NCBI GenBank assembly: GCA_938020565.1
Contig: CALIHP010000024.1
Location: forward strand, 3,467-67,466
From: an uncultured Anaerolineaceae bacterium
GTDB taxonomy: Bacteria; Chloroflexota; Anaerolineae; Anaerolineales; Anaerolineaceae
Direction of reading: 5' to 3'
DNA length: 64,000 bases
The position numbers and the translations under genes are program-made. Below, one piece after another: positions 33,162 through 41,666 of this stretch (positions are counted from its first letter, which is position 1; every line of letters starts with the position of its first letter). The notes below the pieces were generated by a model. It saw only the letters and a list, made by a program, of their open reading frames with translations, had not been told where the DNA came from and ran no database searches.

Positions 33162-34106
33162 ATGCCGGGTTCTCTGCCTGTTTCAACGATTTTATTTGGT
33201 TTGATTTCGGCGTTTCTGACGATCCCGGGATTTCATGCCGCTGAGCCGGTACCTGTTCCGACGGAGGCGAGCGGGATTCCGTTTATTGGGGAGACGAGCC
33301 CGACGGTCTCGCCCGAGGTTCCGCCCGAAGAGGGGAGAATTGTTTTTATCGAAAATACTGCTCTGCCGTCGGGCCAGACGGCGGAACCGATCGCTGTTCC
33401 AACAGAGACGCTGTCAGTCCTGATCCCGACCGAAGCGCCGGCGATCGCTCCGACGGCGATGCAGGCGGCAGCCGCGACCGAAGAAATCCCCGCGGCGCCG
33501 GCGGAAGGCATGTCGTTGGAGGAAATGAAAGTCTGGCTGGCGGAGCGGCAGGCGACACAAACCGTTGTCGCCGTGGTCAACGCGCCGGAGCCGGCGCCCG
33601 TTTCTGAACCTGAGCCGTATACTTGTCTTCTGCCGAAGGCGCGGATGGGTTTTGAGAATACCTGCCTGACCTCGCCGCAGACGCCCGAGTTTTCAATCAA
33701 TATCGATTGGCAGCCAAGGTTCGAGACGCATATTGCCGGCGTTGCCGCCGCGGGTATCTTCGCGGAGATCCGGGTCAAAATAACGAATCTGTCGGGGAGA
33801 ACATGGCATGGCCTGACGCCAGGCTCTTTTTTCCTGATGGAGGACCTCCCGGACTCAGACGTGGCGATCGAGTATCGGATTCACGAGGCAATGACTGTCC
33901 GAAAATCGAACTCCTTTCAGATCAATCAGCTTGAAGAGGATTTTCTCCCAGGGCAGGCGAAATCCTATTACCTGATTTTCGATATCCCAAAGAATTCCCG
34001 CGCGCAGACGTTGATATTTCGCGCTGAAGAGATCGACGGCGGGAAAGCCGCGGTCCGATATAAATTTCAGCTTCCGGATTACGTTCCGCTGGAAGACCGT
34101 CAGTAA
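33162..34106 (+). CDS. Secreted protein of unknown function, paralogue 2
   Basis: 314 residues: a signal peptide ending near FHAAEP, a long Pro/Thr/Ala/Glu-rich linker (about 30-150), then a domain clearly related to that of the preceding gene. Shared features are FSINIDWQPRFETHIAGVAA, VKITNLSGRTWHGL, MTVRKSNSFQINQ, FLPGQ and LIFRAEE. The two genes are therefore tandem duplicates whose linkers have diverged. The linker suggests a cell-surface or wall-spanning stalk. Its position just upstream of the cobalamin riboswitch and btuFCD is noted, but a role in uptake is not shown. Confidence 0.78.
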   Translation: MPGSLPVSTILFGLISAFLTIPGFHAAEPVPVPTEASGIPFIGETSPTVSPEVPPEEGRIVFIENTALPSGQTAEPIAVPTETLSVLIPTEAPAIAPTAMQAAAATEEIPAAPAEGMSLEEMKVWLAERQATQTVVAVVNAPEPAPVSEPEPYTCLLPKARMGFENTCLTSPQTPEFSINIDWQPRFETHIAGVAAAGIFAEIRVKITNLSGRTWHGLTPGSFFLMEDLPDSDVAIEYRIHEAMTVRKSNSFQINQLEEDFLPGQAKSYYLIFDIPKNSRAQTLIFRAEEIDGGKAAVRYKFQLPDYVPLEDRQ

Positions 34107-34144
34107 TTGGGCCGCAAGAGAATTGAATATGATACAATCCGGAA

Positions 34145-34240
34145 AGAAGAATCGTTGGATGAAATCGGTGCGAATCCGATACTGACCCGCAGCCGTGTAA
34201 GCGAGACCGCTTAAGCCGGACCATCGACGAGGATGATAGA
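34145..34240 (+). promoter_or_regulatory. Cobalamin riboswitch controlling btuFCD
   Basis: The core ATCGGTGCGAATCCGATACT followed by GACCCGCAGCCGTGTAAGC matches the conserved B12 riboswitch core. The B12-box-like segment AAGCCGGACCA lies at 34213-34223. TCGTTGG (34152-34158) can pair with CCATCGACGA (34221-34230) to close the aptamer. A promoter-like TATGAT/TACAAT pair lies at 34128-34138. It is followed by a short terminator-like hairpin and a cobalamin-type ABC importer, as expected for repression by adenosylcobalamin. Confidence 0.88.
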
Positions 34241-34283
34241 AAAGAAAGGCGCCTCGGGGATTGGGTGAAAAAGAATGATTCAG

Positions 34284-34307
34284 AAGAGCCTCGAGGAAGG
34301 CTCTTTT
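34284..34307 (+). terminator. Expression-platform hairpin of the cobalamin riboswitch
   Basis: AAGAGCC (34284-34290) and GGCTCTT (34299-34305) form a stem ending in a short U-run (TTTTC). It is the likely regulated terminator between the aptamer and btuF. Confidence 0.55.
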
Positions 34308-34368
34308 CAGTTCTCAGGCGCGGCGCGGTCGAAACTTTCCGGCGATCTGAATGAAAGAAGGGGATATC

Positions 34369-35325
34369 ATGAGAAAAGGGCTTATTCTGCTGAGTCTGAT
34401 GTTATTGTTGTCTGGCCTGATTTCGGTTCCGTTTTCGGTTCAGGCGCAGGCTCCCGCGCCGGCCGCCGTCGACGAAACCGCCGTTGAAACGAAAGTTTTC
34501 GAGGATGGATTTGGCCGCAGGGTTGAAATTTCGTATCCGCTGACGTCGATCGTTTCGTTAGCGCCGTCGGTTTCGGAAATGGTCTGTGCCGCTGGAGTTT
34601 GCGACAAGCTGGTTGCGGTCGACGCTTATTCGAATTATCCGGAATCGTTGAATGAACTGGAGAAAATCGGCGGAATGAGCAGTGGGCTCGATATCGAAAC
34701 GATCGTTTCTCTTGAACCGGATCTCGTTCTTGCGGCCGAAATTAACGCGCCGGAGGAAATCAAGAATCTTGAGGATTTAGGTATTCCGGTTTATCAGTTC
34801 GCGAACCCGACCGATCTGGACAGTATCCCCGCGTATTTCCTTGAGTTTGGCGAGGTTTTAGACGAGGTTGAGACGATGGAAGCGGCGGCGGAAGATTTCC
34901 TGGCCCGCCTGGACGCGGTCAAAGAAGCGCTGGAGGGGGTCGATCCGATTACGGTATTCTACGAAATCGACGCGAGCGATCCCGCGAGCCCATGGACGAC
35001 GGGCGGCGGAACGTTTATCGACAGCCTGATTACGCTTGCCGGCGGAACGAATATTGCTGCGGAGCTGGAGGGCGACTGGCTTCAGATCAGTATCGAAAAA
35101 ATCCTGGAGAGCGATCCCGACGCGATCGTTCTGAGCGACGCGAATTACGGCGTCACGATCGAAAGCGTTGCTGATCGGGAAGGCTGGGACGATCTTAGCG
35201 CGGTTCAGCGCGGCGCGGTTTATCCGATCGATTCGGATATCGCTTCGCGGCCGGGGCCGAGAATGGCCGACGCGGCGGAGATTCTTGCGGAATTTTTTCA
35301 TCCGGAAATTTTCGGAACGAAATAG
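34369..35325 (+). CDS. btuF: Cobalamin-binding protein BtuF-like
   Basis: Extracytoplasmic binding protein of a vitamin B12 importer. The signal peptide (LILLSLMLLLSGLISVPFSV) ends AQA without a lipobox Cys. Residues 45 onward show the cobalamin/iron binding-protein pattern: DGFGRRVEISYPLTSIVSLA, SVSEMVCAAGVCDKLVAVD, GMSSGLDIETIVSLEPDLV. ATG 34369 has AAGGGG 6 bases upstream, better placed than the in-frame ATG at 34351. The B12 riboswitch upstream and btuCD downstream identify the substrate. Confidence 0.9.
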   Translation: MRKGLILLSLMLLLSGLISVPFSVQAQAPAPAAVDETAVETKVFEDGFGRRVEISYPLTSIVSLAPSVSEMVCAAGVCDKLVAVDAYSNYPESLNELEKIGGMSSGLDIETIVSLEPDLVLAAEINAPEEIKNLEDLGIPVYQFANPTDLDSIPAYFLEFGEVLDEVETMEAAAEDFLARLDAVKEALEGVDPITVFYEIDASDPASPWTTGGGTFIDSLITLAGGTNIAAELEGDWLQISIEKILESDPDAIVLSDANYGVTIESVADREGWDDLSAVQRGAVYPIDSDIASRPGPRMADAAEILAEFFHPEIFGTK

Positions 35326-35383
35326 CCCCGCCTGCCGTTTGGAATCATTTCTCTCTTCATCCGGCTCCTGAGAATGGCGAAGC

Positions 35384-36427
35384 GTGTCTGAAAATATGAA
35401 GCTGCGAACCGGGCCGATCGCGATTTTCCTCAGCGCCGCGATCATCCTGTCGCTGGCGCTGAGCATCCTGATCGGACCGGTCCCGCTTTCTTTTCAGTCG
35501 CTCTTCTCTCTCTTCTGCGCTAAAATTTCCGGTACGCCGGTTCCTGCGGTGCTGTCGAAGGTCGACACGATCGTCTTTTCGCTTCGGCTTCCGCGGGCGG
35601 TCCTGCTGCTGCTGACCGGCGCGGCGTTGGGCTGCAGCGGGGCATCGTATCAGGGCCTTTTCCGGAATCCGCTGGCGGATCCGTTCCTGATCGGCGTTTC
35701 GTCCGGGGCGGGATTAGGCGCGGTCGTCGCGCAGTCGTTCGTCGCACGGCAGGGTTTGTTTGCGCCGTTCCTGCGGCCGGCGTTCGCGCTCCTGGGCGGA
35801 ATTCTGGTCGTGACGGCGGTATTTTTTCTTGGCCGCGACTCGGCGGGCGGGGCGTACCGGACGAACCGGCTGATTTTAGCCGGAGCTGCGATGAATTCGT
35901 TCTGTTCCGCGATGATCAGTTTTGTGCTGCTGTATTTCCAGAATAACCTGCGGACGTCGATGGCCTGGATGATGGGAGGAATTACGCTTTCGGGCTGGGA
36001 CCCGGTCTGCGTTCTGGTTCCGTTCGTCTCGATCGGGCTGATCGGCCAGCTCGTTTCGGCATATTCATTGAACGTTCTTCAGTTTGGCGACGATCAGGCG
36101 TCATCGCTGGGGCTGGATGCCGGCAGCGTCCAGCTGCGGACGATTTTTTTTGCGACGCTGACGACGGCTTCGGCGATTTCCTTCGCCGGGGTTATCGGCT
36201 TTGTTGGGCTGATCGTTCCGCATGTGGTTCGCCTGCTCATCGGCGCGGATTACCGAAGGATCCTGCCGCTGTCGATTCTGGGAGGAGGGTTGTTCCTGCT
36301 GATCGCGGATTTAATCGCGCGCCGGGCGTTTGCGCCGCAGGAATTTCCGGTTGGCCTGATTACGGCGCTGACTGGCGCGCCGTTTTTCTTCTGGCTTCTG
36401 TCAGCGCGGAAGGCGGATGGATCATGA
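35384..36427 (+). CDS. btuC: Cobalamin ABC transporter permease BtuC-like
   Basis: A 347-residue FecCD/BtuC-family membrane protein with about ten helices. The typical GCSGASYQGLFRNPLADPFL is followed by the IGVSSGAGLGA loop and, near the C-terminus, GVIGFVGLIVPHVVRLLIG. Start is GTG 35384, or ATG 35396 four codons later; neither has a strong Shine-Dalgarno. It lies 58 bases after btuF, and its end overlaps btuD by 4 bases. It is not close in sequence to the iron-operon permease at 1206, so the two importers are separate systems. Confidence 0.9.
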   Translation: MSENMKLRTGPIAIFLSAAIILSLALSILIGPVPLSFQSLFSLFCAKISGTPVPAVLSKVDTIVFSLRLPRAVLLLLTGAALGCSGASYQGLFRNPLADPFLIGVSSGAGLGAVVAQSFVARQGLFAPFLRPAFALLGGILVVTAVFFLGRDSAGGAYRTNRLILAGAAMNSFCSAMISFVLLYFQNNLRTSMAWMMGGITLSGWDPVCVLVPFVSIGLIGQLVSAYSLNVLQFGDDQASSLGLDAGSVQLRTIFFATLTTASAISFAGVIGFVGLIVPHVVRLLIGADYRRILPLSILGGGLFLLIADLIARRAFAPQEFPVGLITALTGAPFFFWLLSARKADGS

Positions 36428-37209
36428 GCCGCGGGGCGCTGCGGATCGAGCGGTTTTCGGCAGGTTACGCTTCGGAAACCCGGGCGACGGTTTCAGGCGT
36501 GAGCCTCGAAATCCGTCCTGGGGAAATTTACGGTCTGATTGGCCCGAACGGGTCTGGGAAAACGACGCTTGTCCGCGGCGTCGCCGGCAGGGCGAAAATT
36601 TTTTCCGGGTCGGCGGCGTTCGACGGACAAAACCTCGCGCAGCTTCGGGCGAGGGAAAGGGCTAAAGTCATTTCGATCGTTCCGCAGGCTTCGGGGCTTC
36701 CAGAGGGATATACGGTGTCGGAGGTCGTCGCTATGGGGCGGACCGCGTATCATAACGCGTTCGGCTGGCTCAGCCCGGAGGATCGGGAAAAAATCGAAGC
36801 GGCGTTGGAAATGACGGGACTGAACGGGCTTCGGGACCAGCCATCGCATCGGCTTTCCGGCGGGGAACAGCAACGCGTCCTCTTAGCGCGCGCTTTTGCG
36901 CAGGATACGCCGGTTATGATCCTGGACGAGCCGACTGCGTTCCTGGACCTGTATTATCAGGTCCGCCTGCTGGATCTTGTCCGCGCTTACAGCATGACGA
37001 AGCGGAAAGCGGTCCTGCTGATCCTGCATGACCTGAACCTGGCGGCGCGGTACACGGATCAGATCATGATCCTTTCGCAGGGCAGGCCGGCGGCTTCGGG
37101 CGAGACGCAGCGGGTCCTTGACGCGGATCAGCTCAGCGCGATTTACCGGCTTCCGATTGAACGGATCGAGCGTGGAGACGGTTCGCCGCCGGTCCTGATC
37201 CCGAAGTAG
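36424..37209 (+). CDS. btuD: Cobalamin ABC transporter ATPase BtuD-like
   Basis: A 261-residue ATPase for the BtuC-like permease. Walker A is GPNGSGKTT, signature LSGGEQQRV, Walker B VMILDEPTAFLD and the switch LHDLNLAARY. It overlaps btuC by 4 bases. The C-terminal segment with VLDADQLSAIYRLPIE is typical of FecE/BtuD-type ATPases. The operon appears to end here; no strong terminator is visible before the next promoter at 37311. Confidence 0.92.
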   Translation: MSRGALRIERFSAGYASETRATVSGVSLEIRPGEIYGLIGPNGSGKTTLVRGVAGRAKIFSGSAAFDGQNLAQLRARERAKVISIVPQASGLPEGYTVSEVVAMGRTAYHNAFGWLSPEDREKIEAALEMTGLNGLRDQPSHRLSGGEQQRVLLARAFAQDTPVMILDEPTAFLDLYYQVRLLDLVRAYSMTKRKAVLLILHDLNLAARYTDQIMILSQGRPAASGETQRVLDADQLSAIYRLPIERIERGDGSPPVLIPK

Positions 37210-37310
37210 CGTGGGCCGGCCTGGGAGATCTGGAGCGGCTTTTCAGGCGGATCTTTCCTGAAAACTCCATAAAAAATGATTAAATCGAGGCTCCCGCCTC
37301 GCTGCTGCGT

Positions 37311-37316
37311 TATACT
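37311..37316 (+). promoter_or_regulatory. -10 element of the HAD gene (leaderless start)
   Basis: TATACT ends 6 bases before the ATG at 37323, so the transcript should start at the initiation codon. No Shine-Dalgarno is present and the -35 is weak. Confidence 0.55.
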
Positions 37317-37322
37317 GGTTTC

Positions 37323-37985
37323 ATGCAATTTAAAACGATTTTTTTTGATATTGACGAAACGTTGTACCCGGTCGGCTCCGAATTTGTTAACGTTTTTTCG
37401 AAACGCATGGATCAGTTTATCGACGAACGTTTCGCGGCCGGCGAGCTGGGAACGGCAAAGCCGGATCGGAACCAGCTTTTTAAAAAGCACGGCGCGACCG
37501 CGAAGGGCTTAGCGCTCGAATACGGGATTGATACGTTTGATTTTATGCACTATGTCAACGATTTTCCGATCAACGAATATTTATACCCTGATCCGACGGT
37601 TCGGGAGATGATTTTACGGATCCCGATGAATCGGTATCTGTTGACGAATGCCGATCGGTTTCATGCCAACCGTGTTCTCCGCGCGCTGAACCTGTCCGAC
37701 TGCTTCGACGGTATGATCGATTCGATCGACCTGTTCCCGGAAATTAAGCCCTCGCCGTTTGCTTTTGAATTCGCGCTTCGGATTACGAAACAGGCGGATC
37801 CGAAAGAATGTATTTTTGTTGATGATAAGGATTATAATATTTCGGCTGCGCATGAGATCGGTTTTTTTGCGGTTCAGGTCGGGCCGAAGCGGCTTTCGGA
37901 AAAAGCGGACGCACAGATCGGTCGGCTGATCGATCTGCCGAAGCTGGGACTGTATCAGGAGCGGGAGACGGCGAATCGTGATTAG
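37323..37985 (+). CDS. HAD-superfamily hydrolase, pyrimidine 5'-nucleotidase (SDT1-like)
   Basis: A 220-residue HAD phosphatase. Motif I is FFDIDETLYP (DxDxT, with the LYP of the SDT1/YjjG nucleotidase group), motif II is LLTNADRFH, the motif III Lys is in EIKPSPFAFEF and motif IV is CIFVDDKDYN. A helical cap lies at about 20-90. The likely role is removal of phosphate from pyrimidine nucleotides, but HAD substrate prediction is weak. The gene probably has a leaderless mRNA. Its end overlaps the frame extension of the following protease gene, whose true start is later. Confidence 0.85.
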   Translation: MQFKTIFFDIDETLYPVGSEFVNVFSKRMDQFIDERFAAGELGTAKPDRNQLFKKHGATAKGLALEYGIDTFDFMHYVNDFPINEYLYPDPTVREMILRIPMNRYLLTNADRFHANRVLRALNLSDCFDGMIDSIDLFPEIKPSPFAFEFALRITKQADPKECIFVDDKDYNISAAHEIGFFAVQVGPKRLSEKADAQIGRLIDLPKLGLYQERETANRD

Positions 37986-38022
37986 CCTGATTCGTTACGC
38001 AATCAGAAGGTTTGGAGAAACA

Positions 38023-39381
38023 ATGAAAGATAAATCGATAAAAATAGTTGCAATAGTAGTTATTACGGTCAGTTTTTTGGCCATCGGGTTCAGTTCCGGC
38101 GTAATTATCGGTTCGTTAGTTGGGCGCGCGCCGGTGGAGGTTTCGGCGGCGGGGAACGGCGTTTTGGCGCAGATTGATTTCGGCGAGCTGGGCAATACCG
38201 GAAATGTGGACGGCTCGGAGGATACGGGGACGGCTGGACCGGATGAAATGAATATGGAGCCGTTTTGGGAGGCGTACGATATTCTGAAAGAGTTTTACGT
38301 GGACCAGCCGCTGGATAACGACGCGCTCGTCGAAGGGGCGATTGAGGGGATGGTTAAATCGTTAGGCGATCCGCATACGCGTTATTCCGACGCCGAGAGT
38401 TATCAGGCTGAGCTTGCCTACATGGAAGGCGAAGAGTATGAAGGAATTGGCGCCTGGGTTGACTTATCCGGCGATTATGTGCGCGTGACGTCGCCGATGC
38501 GCGGGAGCCCGGCCGAGGCGGCGGGACTGCGTCCGCGCGACCTCGTTATCGCGATCGACGGCGAGGATCAGACTGGCGAGGATCTGAATCTTTCGTTATC
38601 GAAGATTAAAGGACCGGAAGGAACCAAGGTCGTTTTGACCATCAAGCGCGGCGAGGAAGAGCCGTTCGACGTTGAGATTATTCGCGCGCGGATGACGACG
38701 CCTATGGTGATCTGGGAGATGCGGGACGATGATATTGCGTATATCGAGCTGACGCAGTTTGGCGAAATGACGGTCGAAGAATTGGAAAAAGCGATCGACG
38801 AGCTCCTTCCGCAGAATCCGAAGGGCATCGTTCTCGACTTACGGAACAATGGCGGGGGCTATGTTGAAGCCTGCGTTTCGGTCGCGGAGGAGTTCCTCCC
38901 GAAAGGGTCGCTCGTATTGACTGAGAAAAACGGCGATGGAACGTTGGTTGACTATAAGACGCGTTTTGCCGGACAGGCGCAGGATATCCCGATGGTCGTC
39001 CTGGGGAACGAAGGAACGGCCTCTGCTTCAGAAATCCTGATCGGCGCGCTGCAGTATTATAACCGCGCGATTTTTGTCGGAACGCAGACGTACGGGAAGG
39101 GTACGATACAGATTCAGCCGGAGCTTTCCAACGGCGGGGCTGTGTCGGTGACGATCGCGCGCTGGCTGACGTCCGGCGGCGATTCGATCCATGACGCGGG
39201 GATTACGCCCGATATTGTCGTCGAGCTGACGGAAGAAGACTATAAGAATGAGATTGATACTCAGTACAATAAAGCGGTTGAGCTGCTGCTGCAGGGCGTG
39301 AAGCCGGAGGATATCGAGTTGGTTCCGGAGTCTGTCGAAAATGAGACTGACAGCTCCCTGAGCGAAGATAGCGATTTGTAG
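38023..39381 (+). CDS. S41-family C-terminal processing protease (CtpA-like)
   Basis: Membrane-anchored serine protease of about 452 residues. An N-terminal signal-anchor helix (IVAIVVITVSFLAIGFSSGV) is followed by the Ctp N-terminal helices (FWEAYDILKEFYVDQPLD) and a PDZ domain (about 130-205: GIGAWVDLSGDYVRV, SPAEAAGLRPRDLVIAIDG). The peptidase domain has GIVLDLRNNGGGY, the Ser-containing NEGTASASEI and the Lys-containing TYGKGTIQ. ATG 38023 follows GGAG 6 bases upstream and begins the anchor. The acidic C-terminal tail (from EDIELVPESVEN) is extra. Targets would be extracytoplasmic proteins. Confidence 0.93.
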   Translation: MKDKSIKIVAIVVITVSFLAIGFSSGVIIGSLVGRAPVEVSAAGNGVLAQIDFGELGNTGNVDGSEDTGTAGPDEMNMEPFWEAYDILKEFYVDQPLDNDALVEGAIEGMVKSLGDPHTRYSDAESYQAELAYMEGEEYEGIGAWVDLSGDYVRVTSPMRGSPAEAAGLRPRDLVIAIDGEDQTGEDLNLSLSKIKGPEGTKVVLTIKRGEEEPFDVEIIRARMTTPMVIWEMRDDDIAYIELTQFGEMTVEELEKAIDELLPQNPKGIVLDLRNNGGGYVEACVSVAEEFLPKGSLVLTEKNGDGTLVDYKTRFAGQAQDIPMVVLGNEGTASASEILIGALQYYNRAIFVGTQTYGKGTIQIQPELSNGGAVSVTIARWLTSGGDSIHDAGITPDIVVELTEEDYKNEIDTQYNKAVELLLQGVKPEDIELVPESVENETDSSLSEDSDL

Positions 39382-39403
39382 GAGTCTGTTGAAACTGGAC
39401 AGC

Positions 39404-39442
39404 GCAGGTGCAGCCGGGGAAGGCGGCAGCGGCTGCACCTGC
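39404..39442 (+). terminator. Strong GC hairpin after the CtpA-like gene
   Basis: GCAGGTGCAGCC (39404-39415) and GGCTGCACCTGC (39431-39442) form a perfect 12-bp stem 22 bases after the stop. There is no U-run, so termination efficiency is uncertain. Confidence 0.65.
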
Positions 39443-39475
39443 TGTTCGCTTAGCATGATTTTATCGAAATCAGTC

Positions 39476-39504
39476 TTTACACTCACGATATTCTTTAGTA
39501 GAAT
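39476..39504 (+). promoter_or_regulatory. Promoter of ffh
   Basis: TTTACA (39476-39481), a 17-base spacer and TAGAAT (39499-39504). The predicted start is near 39511, about 36 bases before the ffh ATG. Confidence 0.75.
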
Positions 39505-39546
39505 AAAAGTGTTAAGTGCAGTGATTAAAAACGCTTGAGAGCGGGT

Positions 39547-40866
39547 ATGTTTGAAAGTTTAACCGAACGACTGAATACGATTTTTGCAGGACTGACTCGG
39601 CGGGGAAAGCTATCCGAGGAGGATGTTAACGCCGCAATGCGCGAGGTGCGTCTGGCTTTATTAGAGGCGGACGTGCATTATTCGGTTGTCAAAACTTTTG
39701 TGGCCTCGGTTAAGGAGCGTGCGATTGGCGCCGAGGTTTCGGCTGCGCTGAACCCGGGGCAGATGGTTATCAAGATCGTCAATGAGGAGCTGATTAAAAC
39801 GCTCGGCCCGGCGGAAAAACTCAACCTGACGGGCGAAAAGCCGCGCGTTGTGATGCTCGTGGGGCTTCAGGGCTCCGGGAAGACGACGCACACCGCGAAG
39901 GTCGCGAAGAAGCTCCGTTCGCAGGGCGAGCGCGTTCTCATGGTTGCTGCCGATCCGTATCGTCCGGCGGCGGTTAAACAGCTTCAGACATTAGGCGAGC
40001 GGATAGGCGTTGAAGCCTTCTATCAGGAAGGCGTTAAGCCGCCGGAGCTTTCCAGGCGTGCGATCGAATACGGCCTCAAAGGGGGCTTTTCGGTGATCCT
40101 GATCGATACGGCGGGGCGTTCGCAGCTGGATCAGCAGCTGATGGACGAGCTGCGTGCGATTCAGAAGGCCGCCAATCCGAAAGATGTTCTCCTTGTCGTG
40201 GATTCCATGATTGGGCAGGAAGCGCTTCATGTCGCCGAGGGATTCCGTGATACGGTCTCGATTACCGGCTTGATCCTGACGAAGATGGACGGCGATTCGC
40301 GCGGCGGGGCCGCGATCTCGATCCGCTCGGTAACCGGTGTCCCGATTAAGTTTTTGGGAACCGGCGAAAGCGTCGACGCGCTCGAGGTATACGATCCCGG
40401 CCGGTTATCTTCCCGGATCCTGGGAATGGGTGATATTATTGGATTAATCGAAAAGGCGGAATCCGCTTATTCGGAAAAATCCATGGAACAGGCCGGACGG
40501 ATGATGTCCGGGCGGTTTACACTCGAGGACTTCGCCGACCAGCTGCGCCAGGTTAAGAAGATGGGCCCGATTCAGCAGATTTTAGGGATGCTTCCCGGGC
40601 AGTTGGGCCAGGCGGCGAAGCAGATCGATCCGAAAGCCGCCGATAAAAGCCTGAAGATGACCGAGGCGATTCTATCTTCGATGACGAAAAAGGAACGGCG
40701 CAATCCAGATATCCTGAACGCAGGACGGAAACGACGGATTGCGGCGGGGTCTGGAACTGAGGTTCAGGACGTCAATCGACTGCTCAAGCAGTTCCGTGAG
40801 TCGCAGAAGATGATGAAAACGTTACAAAAAACAGGTGGAAAGGGTCTTTCCAATCTGTTTCGCTGA
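39547..40866 (+). CDS. ffh: Signal recognition particle protein Ffh
   Basis: SRP54 GTPase that targets membrane proteins to the Sec translocon with 4.5S RNA. The N domain is MFESLTERLNTIFAGLTRRG. The G domain has GLQGSGKTTH, DTAGRSQ, TKMDGDSRGGAA and GTGESVDALEVYDP. The M domain begins LGMGDIIGLIEKAES and is Met-rich (MMSGRFTLEDFADQLRQ), with MTKKERRNPDIL near the RNA-binding end. About 439 residues, normal. ATG 39547 is the family's usual start; a TTG at 39535 in the same frame is less likely. Confidence 0.96.
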   Translation: MFESLTERLNTIFAGLTRRGKLSEEDVNAAMREVRLALLEADVHYSVVKTFVASVKERAIGAEVSAALNPGQMVIKIVNEELIKTLGPAEKLNLTGEKPRVVMLVGLQGSGKTTHTAKVAKKLRSQGERVLMVAADPYRPAAVKQLQTLGERIGVEAFYQEGVKPPELSRRAIEYGLKGGFSVILIDTAGRSQLDQQLMDELRAIQKAANPKDVLLVVDSMIGQEALHVAEGFRDTVSITGLILTKMDGDSRGGAAISIRSVTGVPIKFLGTGESVDALEVYDPGRLSSRILGMGDIIGLIEKAESAYSEKSMEQAGRMMSGRFTLEDFADQLRQVKKMGPIQQILGMLPGQLGQAAKQIDPKAADKSLKMTEAILSSMTKKERRNPDILNAGRKRRIAAGSGTEVQDVNRLLKQFRESQKMMKTLQKTGGKGLSNLFR

Positions 40867-40991
40867 TATGTACAGCTTAGAGACTTAGACCCTGCGCAAT
40901 TCCTTCAGCGCAACCCTCGTACTCGGGCTAAAAACAGCGAATTTTAAAAGTAATAGAATAAGTTAGAAGGAAATGGAGAATTAACTCAATT

Positions 40992-41345
40992 ATGGTTCGT
41001 ATTCGTTTGCGCCGTAACGGCTTAAAAGGTCAGGCTTCTTATCGGATTATTGCGGCGGATAAGGAAAGCCCGCGCGACGGTCGTTTTCTCGAGATTTTGG
41101 GCAGCTACAACCCGCGTACCGAACCGTTCGATTTCAAAGTCAAGGAAGAACGGGTCTATTATTGGATGAAAAACGGGGCGCAGCCGAGCGAGTCCGTCGC
41201 GAAGTTATTCAAGAGCGTCGGCTTGGACGAGCGCTTCGCGCGGTATAAGGCCGGAGAAGCTTTGGAAACCGTTCTCGCGGAAGCGGCGGAATATTACGCC
41301 AACCGAACGGTCAATCCGAAGACTCGGCATATCAAGACCGCTTAA
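40992..41345 (+). CDS. rpsP: 30S ribosomal protein S16
   Basis: Small-subunit protein needed for 30S assembly. The N-terminus MVRIRLRRNGLKGQASYRI and the middle GSYNPRTEPFDFKV are diagnostic; the core ends by about residue 90, and a 25-residue tail makes 117. It is preceded by a 125-base leader (40867-40991) after ffh that contains a small TGCGC/GCGCA hairpin. This could be a ribosomal-protein leader, but no known motif is recognised. The order ffh-rpsP-khpA-rimM is the common bacterial one. Confidence 0.96.
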   Translation: MVRIRLRRNGLKGQASYRIIAADKESPRDGRFLEILGSYNPRTEPFDFKVKEERVYYWMKNGAQPSESVAKLFKSVGLDERFARYKAGEALETVLAEAAEYYANRTVNPKTRHIKTA

Positions 41346-41352
41346 GTTAACA

Positions 41353-41649
41353 ATGGTATCTGAAAAGGGGGGGACATTGCAGCGAAACACATCCGGCAAA
41401 ACCGATCCGACGAAATCGTTAGTTGAATATATTGCCCTTTCGCTTGTGGATGACCCGAGCAGCGTAAAAGTTACGCAGCAGCGCAGCGGGAATCGGATCC
41501 GGTTGGAGCTTCAGGTCGCGAAAGAGGACATGGGGCGGATTATTGGAAAGTCCGGCAAGGTTGCGAACTCGATTCGGGTTTTGCTGCGAGTTGCTTCGAA
41601 CCGGAGCGATCGGAACGTCACGCTCGACGTTTTGGAGCCGAATCACTGA
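41353..41649 (+). CDS. khpA: KH-domain RNA-binding protein KhpA (YlqC family)
   Basis: Single KH-domain RNA chaperone partner of KhpB. The core SLVEYIALSLVDDPSSV leads to the KH loop GRIIGKSGKVANSIRVLL with its GxxG (GKSG). The ATG at 41353 lies 7 bases after the rpsP stop but has no Shine-Dalgarno. A TTG at 41377 follows a run of seven G (AAAAGGGGGGG) and would give about 90 residues, nearer the family norm of 75-80; either start is possible. rimM follows 17 bases later. Confidence 0.92.
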   Translation: MVSEKGGTLQRNTSGKTDPTKSLVEYIALSLVDDPSSVKVTQQRSGNRIRLELQVAKEDMGRIIGKSGKVANSIRVLLRVASNRSDRNVTLDVLEPNH

Positions 41650-41666
41650 GTTTCCTGAACCGGAAC

